A stretch of DNA of 64,000 bases from an uncultured Bacteroides sp. (lineage in GTDB: Bacteria > Bacteroidota > Bacteroidia > Bacteroidales > Bacteroidaceae): positions 1 to 64,000 of the forward strand of contig UQVZ01000001.1 in the NCBI GenBank assembly GCA_900544675.1. Reading direction: 5' to 3'. How positions within the stretch are numbered: the first letter of the stretch is position 1; each line of letters starts with the position of its first letter. A program made the translations under genes and the position numbers. Below the pieces are notes generated by a model. The model was not told where the DNA came from. It did no database searches and worked only from the letters and a program-made list of their open reading frames with translations. Shown piece after piece: positions 16,984 to 25,049 of this stretch.

Positions 16984-18039
16984 ATGACAACTATCAAACA
17001 TATTTCCTTAAAAGACCTTGCCGCCCAATTAGGGGTATCTGTGCCTACCGTGTCGCGTGCGTTGAAAGACAGTCCCGAAATCAGCCGCGAGCTTTGTGAA
17101 AAAGCCAAGCGTCTTGCCAAAGAGATGAATTACCGCCCTAATCCGTTTGCCATGAGCTTGCGCAAGAATACGCCGCGTATTATCGGAGTGATTGTGCCTG
17201 ATATCGTGACTCACTTTTTTTCTTCGATACTGAGCGGCATTGAAGATATGGCTGTAGCCAATGGATATTTTGTCATTATCACGACTTCGCATGAGAGCTA
17301 TGAGCATGAGAAGCGGAACATCGAAAACCTGGTGAATATGCGGGTGGAAGGCATCATAGCTTGCCTTTCTCAGGAAACTACAGATTATACGCATTGGGCA
17401 GCTTTGTCGGATATCAATATGCCGCTTATCCTGTTCGACCGTATTTGCCTGCCCGAACGTTTCTCGACCGTGATAGCCGATGGAGACAAATCGGCACAGG
17501 CGGCTACCCAGCATTTGCTGGATACAGGCAGTAAGCGAGTGGCTTTTATAGGGGGAGCCAATCATCTGGATATTGTAAGGCGTCGCAAGCATGGGTATCT
17601 GGAAGCCCTTCGGGCCAATGGGATACCCATTGAAAAAGAATTGGTGGTATGTCGGAAAATAGATTTTGAAGAAGGGAAGCGGGCTACTGAATCTTTGTTG
17701 GCTTTACCCAATCCGCCCGATGCCATACTGGCAATGAATGATACCTTGGCCTTTGCTGCGATGGAAGTTATAAAAAGCCATCATCTCCGCATACCGGACG
17801 ATGTTGCGTTAATAGGCTATACAGACGAGCGGCATGCCAACTATGTAGAGCCCAAGCTGTCAGCTGTGTGTCATCAGACATACAAGATGGGAGAGACAGC
17901 TTGTCGGCTGCTTATTGATTATTTGAAGGGTGACCACACCGTGCGTCAAGTGGTTATCCCGACCACCTTGCAAATACGTGAAAGTAGTGTAAAAAATCGT
18001 GTGCCTTCTGCATCGGAGGCGATAGACCATGCGTTATGA
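16984..18039 (+). CDS. LacI-family transcriptional regulator
   Basis: A 351-residue regulator with an N-terminal LacI helix-turn-helix (SLKDLAAQLGVSVPTVSRAL, about 8-27), the hinge NYRPNPFAMSLRKN, and a periplasmic-binding-protein-like sensor domain (about 60-340) that includes AILAMNDTLAFAAMEVI. It diverges from the sugar-oxidation operon, with a symmetric candidate operator between them, so local control by a sugar or pathway intermediate is likely. Its stop overlaps the stop of the convergent ribbon-helix-helix gene by six bases. Confidence 0.92.
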   Translation: MTTIKHISLKDLAAQLGVSVPTVSRALKDSPEISRELCEKAKRLAKEMNYRPNPFAMSLRKNTPRIIGVIVPDIVTHFFSSILSGIEDMAVANGYFVIITTSHESYEHEKRNIENLVNMRVEGIIACLSQETTDYTHWAALSDINMPLILFDRICLPERFSTVIADGDKSAQAATQHLLDTGSKRVAFIGGANHLDIVRRRKHGYLEALRANGIPIEKELVVCRKIDFEEGKRATESLLALPNPPDAILAMNDTLAFAAMEVIKSHHLRIPDDVALIGYTDERHANYVEPKLSAVCHQTYKMGETACRLLIDYLKGDHTVRQVVIPTTLQIRESSVKNRVPSASEAIDHAL

Positions 18040-18246
18040 TGTTTGTCCGTTCTCGTCGGTTGGTGGATATTGTTTTCTTTTCTTCAGCCTGCCGTTCTTG
18101 CGCAAAGCTTCGGTAATAATCCACTGAAGTTGTCCGTTGGTGCTGCGGAATTCGTCGGCTGCCCATTTTTCGATGGCATCCATCGTTTCCGCGTCCACTC
18201 TCAGGACGAAACTTTTGGTTGTACTCTCTTTCTTTGCCATAAACAT
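18034..18246 (-). CDS. Small Arc-like ribbon-helix-helix DNA-binding protein
   Basis: A 70-residue protein (68 if the second ATG at 18240 is used) with an Arc/MetJ-type ribbon-helix-helix: the strand KSFVLRVDAETMDAIEKWAADEF, then a second helix TNGQLQWIITEALRKNGR and a basic tail. Such proteins bind DNA as dimers. It is downstream of the SPFH gene on the same strand, separated by a 72-base spacer with a strong inverted repeat. I recall this pairing in other Bacteroides genomes, but its role is unknown. No toxin gene is adjacent. Confidence 0.75.
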   Translation of the reverse strand: MFMAKKESTTKSFVLRVDAETMDAIEKWAADEFRSTNGQLQWIITEALRKNGRLKKRKQYPPTDENGQTS

Positions 18247-18266
18247 TTGATGATAGAAAATGGAGT

Positions 18267-18310
18267 CAGGGACAAACGGCGCCCGGTTCTTTCATATCCG
18301 TCTGTCCCTG
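18267..18310 (-). promoter_or_regulatory. Inverted repeat between SPFH and RHH genes
   Basis: CAGGGACA (18267-18274) pairs with TGTCCCTG (18303-18310), extended by nearby AACGG and CCGTC. It may be an attenuator, terminator or mRNA-processing hairpin reducing expression of the downstream RHH gene. Confidence 0.5.
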
Positions 18311-18318
18311 CATCCGGA

Positions 18319-19266
18319 TTAATGGTTCAGTGTGCCCGTGTTCAGTACCGGCTGGGCAGCTTCGTCGGCGCAAAGCACTACCAGCAGGTTGCTCACCATG
18401 GCTGCTTTCTTGTCGTCGTCCAGCTCTACTATCTGGTCTTTTTCCAGCTTGTCGAGTGCCATGTGAACCATCGATACAGCCCCTTCTACTATTTTTTCGC
18501 GAGCACCGATGATGGCCGAGGCTTGCTGGCGGCGAAGCATGACGGCAGCAATTTCGGGCGCGTAGGCAAGGTAGTTGATACGTGCCTCCACGACTTCCAT
18601 GCCTGCCATATCCAGCCGCTCGTTCAGCTTCTGTTCCAGTTGTTCGTTGATTTCATCGCCTCCCGACCGTAAGGTCAGTTCGCCCGAAGTGCCTTCGTTG
18701 TCATCGTAGGCATATTGTCCTGCTACCTGGCGCAACGCTGCATCGCTTTGTATCTTTACGAAGTTTTCGAAAGCGTTCATTCTGCCGGCTATGGCATTTC
18801 CGGCATTGGCGGCGGCTTCCTTGCCGCTCGAAGCCATGGTTTGCGAGTCGATTTCGAACATGGCTTTATAGGTGTCTTTCAGTTTCCATACCAGGACCAA
18901 GCCAATCAGTATCGGGTTGCCTATCTTGTCGTTTACCTTGATGGGCTCTACATCGAGGTTGCGTGCGCGGAGCGAAAGTTTTTTCTTGGTCAGGAAGGGA
19001 TTGACCCAGAAGTATCCGGTTTCCTTGAACGTCCCTTTATAGTTTCCGAAGAAGACCATTACCCGTGCTTCGTTAGGCTCCTGCTGTATGTAGCCGGCAA
19101 ACAGGATGCACCACACGATGAACAGCACGACCGCTATCGCGTATCTCCATTCGGCATATTCCAGACAACAAACTACAATGGCAGCAGTAACTAAAATCAG
19201 ATGTACGAACAACATGACAAATCCGTTCATCTTAAAACCCTTGAAAATCATTTCTTTTGTTTCCAT
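18319..19266 (-). CDS. SPFH/band-7 domain membrane protein
   Basis: A 315-residue protein with two N-terminal hydrophobic segments (about 14-35 and 42-60) followed by an SPFH/band-7 domain (about 62-260). Family signs are the GTFKETGYFWVNPF stretch, VNDKIGNPILIGLVLVWKL and the late segment VVEARINYLAYAPEIAAVML-RRQQA, similar to stomatin/HflK-like proteins. Such proteins form oligomeric membrane scaffolds. It diverges from murF and is followed by the small RHH gene. Its partners are unknown. Confidence 0.88.
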   Translation of the reverse strand: METKEMIFKGFKMNGFVMLFVHLILVTAAIVVCCLEYAEWRYAIAVVLFIVWCILFAGYIQQEPNEARVMVFFGNYKGTFKETGYFWVNPFLTKKKLSLRARNLDVEPIKVNDKIGNPILIGLVLVWKLKDTYKAMFEIDSQTMASSGKEAAANAGNAIAGRMNAFENFVKIQSDAALRQVAGQYAYDDNEGTSGELTLRSGGDEINEQLEQKLNERLDMAGMEVVEARINYLAYAPEIAAVMLRRQQASAIIGAREKIVEGAVSMVHMALDKLEKDQIVELDDDKKAAMVSNLLVVLCADEAAQPVLNTGTLNH

Positions 19267-19417
19267 AATACGATGTTTGGTTTGATATTATTTTGATATC
19301 ACAAAGATGGAAAAATAAATTGAGATATGCAAGAGGGAAGGGTGTTTTTTTCACCTGCTTAAGTCGGATAGTCGGGAAGAAAAATGCGGTTGCTCGCATA
19401 AAATATAAAAACAGGAA

Positions 19418-19450
19418 GGATTGCCATTTATAATAAATAGCGTACCTTTG
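19418..19450 (+). promoter_or_regulatory. Promoter of murF
   Basis: TTG near 19418 and TACCTTTG at 19443-19450 match the Bacteroidota consensus with a spacing of about 19-21 bases. The ATG of murF follows 28 bases later. Confidence 0.6.
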
Positions 19451-19477
19451 TGAGGTATCTAAAAACAAACGGAAAAA

Positions 19478-20761
19478 ATGGAACTGGAAGAATTATATAA
19501 CCGCTTTTTGGCATGCGGGTATGTGACGACAGACAGCCGTCATTGCCCTAAGGGGAGTATGTTTATCGCCTTGAAAGGAGAGACCTTTAACGGAAATGCC
19601 TTTGCGGCGCAGGCTTTGGCACAGGGATGCCGCTATGCCGTGGTAGACGAACCGGAATATGCCGGCGAGAATTGCATCCTGGTCGACGATTGCCTGCAGG
19701 CTTTGCAAAAGCTGGCGAACTGTCATCGCCGCCGGCTTAAGACTCCGGTGATAGGCATTACCGGTACAAATGGGAAAACAACAACCAAAGAATTGGTCTC
19801 GGCCGTATTGAGCCGAAAATACAACACCCTGTTTACGCAAGGCAATCTGAACAATCACATCGGGGTACCGATGACCTTGTTGCGCCTGACACCCGAGCAT
19901 GAAATGGCAGTGGTGGAGATGGGCGCCAATCATCCGGGTGAAATCAAGACGCTGGTACACATTGCCGAACCCGATTATGGATTGATAACCAATGTAGGCA
20001 AGGCGCATCTGTTGGGATTTGGTTCATTCGAAGGCGTTATCCGTACGAAAGGTGAGCTGTACGACTACTTACGTGAGAAAGGCAATGCTACTGTTTTCAT
20101 TCAGAACGAGAATACTTATTTGAATAACATCGCTACAGGCTTGCGGTGTGTGCGCTACGGGCAGACTCCGGGGCTTTTTGTAAGCGGGGAGGTAACGGAC
20201 TGCTCGCCTTTCCTGGCGTTCCGCTGGACTTCCGAAGGCGCGTCACACGAGGTACAGACCCATCTGATAGGTGCATACAATTTGGACAATGCGTTGGCTG
20301 CCGTAGCGGTAGGACGTTATTTCAAGGTCCCCGATACGGATATCTGCGAAGCGCTTGCAGCATACGTTCCCCAAAATAACCGTTCGGAACTGAAAGAGAC
20401 CGCTTCGAACCGCCTCATTGTGGATGCCTACAATGCCAATCCCACCAGTATGCATGCCGCATTGGAGAATTTCCGCCGGATGCAGGCTCCGCATAAAATG
20501 GTTATCTTGGGTGACATGAAAGAGTTGGGCAGTGCCAGTGGCGAAGAACATCAGAAGGTGGTCGACCTGTTGAAAGCCTGTTCTTTCGAGCGGGTGATGC
20601 TGGTCGGTCCGGAGTTTGCAAAGACCTGTTCGGCTTACGAGCATTATCCGGATGTCGGGGAGGTTATCGAAACCTTGAAGCGCGACAAGCCCGAAGGCTG
20701 TACGATTCTTATTAAAGGCTCCAATAGCATGAAGCTGAGCCAATTGCCGCAATGGCTGTGA
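19478..20761 (+). CDS. murF: UDP-MurNAc-tripeptide--D-Ala-D-Ala ligase
   Basis: A 427-residue Mur ligase that adds D-Ala-D-Ala to the UDP-MurNAc-tripeptide in the last cytoplasmic step of peptidoglycan precursor synthesis. It has the N-terminal substrate domain with TTDSRHCPKGSMFIALKGE, the ATP-binding loop GITGTNGKTTTKEL (93-106), the conserved VEMGANHPGEI, and the C-terminal DAYNANPTSMHAAL and VILGDMKELG motifs typical of MurF. Length is close to normal. It stands alone instead of in a dcw cluster, which I believe is common in this phylum. Confidence 0.95.
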   Translation: MELEELYNRFLACGYVTTDSRHCPKGSMFIALKGETFNGNAFAAQALAQGCRYAVVDEPEYAGENCILVDDCLQALQKLANCHRRRLKTPVIGITGTNGKTTTKELVSAVLSRKYNTLFTQGNLNNHIGVPMTLLRLTPEHEMAVVEMGANHPGEIKTLVHIAEPDYGLITNVGKAHLLGFGSFEGVIRTKGELYDYLREKGNATVFIQNENTYLNNIATGLRCVRYGQTPGLFVSGEVTDCSPFLAFRWTSEGASHEVQTHLIGAYNLDNALAAVAVGRYFKVPDTDICEALAAYVPQNNRSELKETASNRLIVDAYNANPTSMHAALENFRRMQAPHKMVILGDMKELGSASGEEHQKVVDLLKACSFERVMLVGPEFAKTCSAYEHYPDVGEVIETLKRDKPEGCTILIKGSNSMKLSQLPQWL

Positions 20762-20817
20762 TAAGGATCGTTTCGTTATCTGAGGAATGAAATCTGAACC
20801 ATGAAAAACGGAGTATT

Positions 20818-22332
20818 ATGAATATGAGATTAAAGTCAATTTCTTTTTGCGGCATGGCTTTCATGCTTGCCGCAATAGGCGGTAACGCCCAAAGTTATAA
20901 TTGGATAAGCAGTAGGGAAGGAAATGTCTGGCAACAAGATAAAATCAGTTTGCAGAGCAAGCCTGCCGGTGCGGTGGATGTAACCGTCGATGGGACGGAA
21001 AAGATTGTCACCTTTAAGGCATGGGGAGCTACGTTCAATGAACTGGACTGGGATGCGCTGGGAGTTCTGACTCGCAATGAGCAGGATGAGATATTATATA
21101 AGGTGTTTTCTCCCGAAGGCGATTTGCGTATTACGCGTGGCAGGATTTCGATGGGAGCGAACGATTATGCACGTTCGTGGTACAGTTGTGATGAAGTGGA
21201 AGGCGATTTCGAGTTGCGCTATTTCAATATCGACCGCGACAAGCAGGCGATTATTCCTTTTATACGTGCGGCTCAGAAGTACAATCCCGACATGACTTTC
21301 TGGATTTCGCCCTGGTCGCCACCCAGTTGGATGAAGATAAATGGCGATTATCCGGTGTTGAGCAGTAAATACAATCATCTTTCGCCTGAATTGGATTACC
21401 TTTTATATGGCAACATAGGCGGAACGACCGACCCCGATGAAATGAAGCTGACGGGTGAGCGTGACGGAAAGTTCCCGCACCAGCTGGCAACGACGGACTA
21501 TATGATACAAGACCCGCGCTACTTGCAGGCTTATGCCAATAGTTTCTGTAAGTTTATCGACGCTTATAAAGAGCAGGGCATTCCCATCGATATGGTCATT
21601 TACCAGAATGAGGCATATAGCTATACGCCTTATCCGGGCTGTGCATGGACGGCCGAAGGGACTGTGCGCTTTAATAAGGAATACCTTGCTCCTACGCTTA
21701 AGCGCCTTCATCCGGAGGTGAAACTTTACTTGGGAACATTCAATACCAACCGTCTGGACCATGTGGAGAAAATCATAGCCGACAAGGAACTGCAAGCATG
21801 CATTAGCGGCATGGCTTTCCAGTGGGAAGGAAGGGAAGTGCTTCCGCATATCCGCCGGCAGCATCCCGAGTGGGATTACATCTGTTCGGAGAGCGAGTGC
21901 GGTTGGGGCAGCTTCGACTGGAAAGCCGGAGAGCATACTTTTGAACTGATGAACCATTACTTGGGCAATGGGTGTAAGGAATATACTTTTTGGAATTTCA
22001 TCTTAAAGGATAATGGTGAAAGCCCGTGGGGCTGGAAACAGAACGCCTTGATTCGGGTCGATTCGAAGTCGAGGACATTTACCTATACACCTGAATATTA
22101 TGCCGTGAAGCATTATGCGCATTATATCGGCGTAGGTGCGGAGGTTGTATCCTATAAGCCGGAAGGTGAAGACAAGAAACCTGTCCTGGTTGTCAGGACA
22201 CCGGAGCAGAAATGGATTGTCATTGCAGCCAATCTGGGAGATGAAGCGCAGACGCTGACCGTGCAGATAGGCAAGCGTTACCTGAATGCGGATTTGACTC
22301 CTCATTCGATGCATACGTTCGAGATGAGATAG
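20818..22332 (+). CDS. GH30-family glycoside hydrolase
   Basis: A 504-residue secreted clan-A hydrolase with a signal peptide ending near GGNAQS. The TIM barrel shows FWISPWSPPSWMK (161-173), the acid/base E265 in VIYQNEAYSYTPYPGC, and a likely nucleophile at E358 or E360 in YICSESECGWG. A short beta-sandwich closes the C-terminus. GH30 members include glucosylceramidases, beta-1,6-glucanases, xylanases and beta-1,6-galactanases. With GH51, BNR_4 and GH105 genes downstream, a beta-1,6-galactan or related plant side chain is a reasonable guess. The gene starts 56 bases after murF. Confidence 0.85.
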   Translation: MNMRLKSISFCGMAFMLAAIGGNAQSYNWISSREGNVWQQDKISLQSKPAGAVDVTVDGTEKIVTFKAWGATFNELDWDALGVLTRNEQDEILYKVFSPEGDLRITRGRISMGANDYARSWYSCDEVEGDFELRYFNIDRDKQAIIPFIRAAQKYNPDMTFWISPWSPPSWMKINGDYPVLSSKYNHLSPELDYLLYGNIGGTTDPDEMKLTGERDGKFPHQLATTDYMIQDPRYLQAYANSFCKFIDAYKEQGIPIDMVIYQNEAYSYTPYPGCAWTAEGTVRFNKEYLAPTLKRLHPEVKLYLGTFNTNRLDHVEKIIADKELQACISGMAFQWEGREVLPHIRRQHPEWDYICSESECGWGSFDWKAGEHTFELMNHYLGNGCKEYTFWNFILKDNGESPWGWKQNALIRVDSKSRTFTYTPEYYAVKHYAHYIGVGAEVVSYKPEGEDKKPVLVVRTPEQKWIVIAANLGDEAQTLTVQIGKRYLNADLTPHSMHTFEMR

Positions 22333-22394
22333 TGGAAGGATTATTTGTAAAGATTTAAGCCTAAGTTATTTATACAGATAAGAAACGATTAGTT

Positions 22395-22414
22395 AGAAAC
22401 GTGAAAACGTTTCT
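22395..22414. promoter_or_regulatory. Perfect 8-4-8 inverted repeat upstream of GH51 gene
   Basis: AGAAACGT-GAAA-ACGTTTCT is a perfect inverted repeat in the 211-base spacer between the GH30 and GH51 genes. It may be a hairpin with a GAAA tetraloop in the transcript or a dimeric operator. Its distance of 130 bases from the GH51 start allows either. Confidence 0.45.
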
Positions 22415-22543
22415 TCCTCTCTGCCCCCAATGCGGTCGTTTGTGCGTTTTTTATGAAATGATGCCTACATTATTAGGCATTTTGGCAGAATAGCCGTAAA
22501 TTCGCACAAATGTTTAATCTATTTAATTAAAATCTTTGGTAAC

Positions 22544-25045
22544 ATGAAATGGAAACACTGGGCTGCTTTGGGGGCGGCGTTATGTCTTTTGCCGGATGTA
22601 TCTTTTGCACAAGTAGTGGCAAACCGGCTTGATTCAGTTTATATTTTTTCGTATGCAACAACTCCGGATGCCGGACGTAGCGGATTGAAGTTAGCTTGGA
22701 GCCGCGATGCAGAACGTTGGTATAGCATCGGTGACGGTTATGGATATGTGAAGAGTGACTATGGAGCTTGGGGAGCAGAAAAGCGGATGATTAGTCCCAG
22801 GCTGATGCGAGGCACCGATGGCTTATGGCATTGTGTATGGCAACTGAACGAAAGCGGAAAGGAACTGGCGCATGCCGCTTCGGCAGACTTGACCGACTGG
22901 AAGAGTCAGACTTATTTCCTGAAAGGGAATGAAGGGCAGATAAAGCCGGCATTCACACCGGCTGGAGGCGAGAGAGATACAGCCGTATGGATAGAAGGGG
23001 CTCTTCAGCAAGGGTATGTCCAGAAAGCTGCTTGGACGGAAGTCGAGTCTGTGATTCAGTTTGCTGGCTTCCGTGCCAATAAAGCCCGGCTGGATGGTGA
23101 ACAGACGATACAGGATGCCGAGCGTTTTGCCGGATTGAAAGAAGTGAACCTTCAGTTGGATGTGCGTCCGGATGAAGCACGTCCTATCAGTGATAAATTA
23201 ATAGGTGTATTTTTTGAGGATATCAATTACGGGGCTGACGGTGGTTTGTATGCCGAACTGGTGCAGAACCGCGACTTCGAATATTCATCGACAGACCGTA
23301 AGGAATGGAGCGGAACGTATGCCTGGAGCCTGAAGGGTGAAGGCGGAACATTTACGGTAGAAGCGGGCGGCAGTTCCATTCATGCCAACAATCCGCATTA
23401 TGCCGTGCTCGAAGTGAACCATCCGGGAGTAATGCTGGTGAACGGTGGTTATGATGGCATAACGCTGAAGAAAGGCGAGAAATACGATTTCTCTTTGTCC
23501 GGACGTGTTCCCGAGGGAAAGAAAGGCGGCAAAGTAGATGTTCTCTTGCTGGACGAAAACGGGAAGGAAGTGGCAAAGGCTTCCGTAAAGGTGACTTCCT
23601 CGGATTGGAAAAAGCAACGGGCTGTATTGAAGCCGGATACGGATGTCAAGGCTGCTTCGTTGGCTTTGGCTCCTTGTGCGGCAGGTACCTACGAGTTGGA
23701 TATGGTTTCGCTCTTCCCCCAAAATACGTTCCACGGACATAAGAATGGACTGCGTGCCGACCTGGCACAGGCTATCGCCGACCTGCATCCGCGCTTCGTC
23801 CGTTTCCCGGGCGGATGTGTGGCTCACGGAAACGGCATTGATAACATTTATGACTGGAAAGGCTCTGTCGGTCCGCTTGAATCGCGTAAGCCGTTACGTA
23901 ACCTGTGGGGCTATCATCAGACCCGTGGCTTGGGTTATTTCGAATACTTCCAGTTCTGCGAAGATATGGGAGCCGAACCCGTTCCGGTAGTTGCTGCCGG
24001 TGTGCCTTGCCAGAACTCGGCTTGTATACCCGGCAAACTGTTAAGTGGCGGTCAGCAGGGCGGTATCCCGATGGAGCAAATGGATGCGTACGTACAGGAT
24101 GTGCTCGACCTTATCGAGTATGCTAACGGCGACCCGAAGACCAACAAGTGGGCGAAGATGCGTGCCGAGGCGGGACATCCCGAACCGTTTAACCTGAAAT
24201 ACATCGGCATCGGAAATGAAGACCTGATAACCGATGTGTTCGAAGAACGTTTCACCATGATTTACGAAGCCGTAAAGAAACATTATCCCGAAATCACCGT
24301 AATCGGTACCGTAGGTCCGTTCTATGAAGGTACGGATTATGAGGAAGGCTGGGAACTGGCAACTCGCCTGAATGTTCCGATGGTAGACGAACATTATTAT
24401 AACACGCCGGGATGGTTCATTAACAACCAAGATTTTTATGACCGTTACGACCGTTCGAAACCAAAAGTATACCTGGGCGAGTATGCCGCACATCTTCCCG
24501 GACGTCCTAACAACATCGAAACGGCATTGGCAGAAGCGCTTTATCTGACATCGGTAGAGCGGAACGGCGATGTGGTGCTGATGTCATCGTATGCTCCCTT
24601 GCTGGCAAAAGAAGGACATACCCAATGGAATCCCGACTTGATTTATTTCAACAATCAGGAAGTGAAGCCTACGGTAGGGTATTACACCCAGTTGCTTTAC
24701 GGTCAGAACTCGGGTGACAGTTACTTGCCTTCCGAAAGTCGTATCGATAATTCACGTGCTGATGTCGGTAAACGCATTGCTTCGTCGGTAGTGCGTGACA
24801 GCCGTACGGGAGATATCATTGTGAAGCTGGTCAACCTGTTGCCCGTTGCGGTCAATGCGGAAGTGAACCTGCCAGCAGGCATCGGTGGAAAGCAGGTTGC
24901 CCTGCACGTACTTTCGGGCAAGCCCGATGACAAAGAAGCAAAACCGGTAGAAAGCACGCTGGAGGTAAGCGACGCATTCTCGTATCAGATGCCTGCCTAC
25001 TCGCTGAGTGTAATCCGGATAATGAATGAAAAAACGACAAAATAA
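22544..25045 (+). CDS. GH51 alpha-L-arabinofuranosidase with N-terminal accessory domains
   Basis: An 833-residue secreted enzyme that should release alpha-L-arabinofuranose from plant polysaccharides. The signal peptide ends near SFAQ. Residues 25-135 look like blades of a GH43/32-type propeller (AWSRDAERWYSIGDGYG, AASADLTDWKSQ). Residues about 245-390 look like a carbohydrate-binding jelly roll. The GH51 core begins with LIGVFFEDINYGADGGLYAE (219-238) and carries the acid/base E559 in IGIGNEDL and the nucleophile E646 in VYLGEYAAH, followed by a C-terminal beta domain. It is longer than bacterial intracellular GH51 enzymes (about 500 residues). The next gene starts five bases downstream. 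Confidence 0.92.
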   Translation: MKWKHWAALGAALCLLPDVSFAQVVANRLDSVYIFSYATTPDAGRSGLKLAWSRDAERWYSIGDGYGYVKSDYGAWGAEKRMISPRLMRGTDGLWHCVWQLNESGKELAHAASADLTDWKSQTYFLKGNEGQIKPAFTPAGGERDTAVWIEGALQQGYVQKAAWTEVESVIQFAGFRANKARLDGEQTIQDAERFAGLKEVNLQLDVRPDEARPISDKLIGVFFEDINYGADGGLYAELVQNRDFEYSSTDRKEWSGTYAWSLKGEGGTFTVEAGGSSIHANNPHYAVLEVNHPGVMLVNGGYDGITLKKGEKYDFSLSGRVPEGKKGGKVDVLLLDENGKEVAKASVKVTSSDWKKQRAVLKPDTDVKAASLALAPCAAGTYELDMVSLFPQNTFHGHKNGLRADLAQAIADLHPRFVRFPGGCVAHGNGIDNIYDWKGSVGPLESRKPLRNLWGYHQTRGLGYFEYFQFCEDMGAEPVPVVAAGVPCQNSACIPGKLLSGGQQGGIPMEQMDAYVQDVLDLIEYANGDPKTNKWAKMRAEAGHPEPFNLKYIGIGNEDLITDVFEERFTMIYEAVKKHYPEITVIGTVGPFYEGTDYEEGWELATRLNVPMVDEHYYNTPGWFINNQDFYDRYDRSKPKVYLGEYAAHLPGRPNNIETALAEALYLTSVERNGDVVLMSSYAPLLAKEGHTQWNPDLIYFNNQEVKPTVGYYTQLLYGQNSGDSYLPSESRIDNSRADVGKRIASSVVRDSRTGDIIVKLVNLLPVAVNAEVNLPAGIGGKQVALHVLSGKPDDKEAKPVESTLEVSDAFSYQMPAYSLSVIRIMNEKTTK

Positions 25046-25049
25046 AATA

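Noticed and set aside
18043..18672. 209-codon frame antisense to the RHH and SPFH genes
   Set aside because: It is a mirror of two well-supported genes, has no start signal and no protein-like composition.
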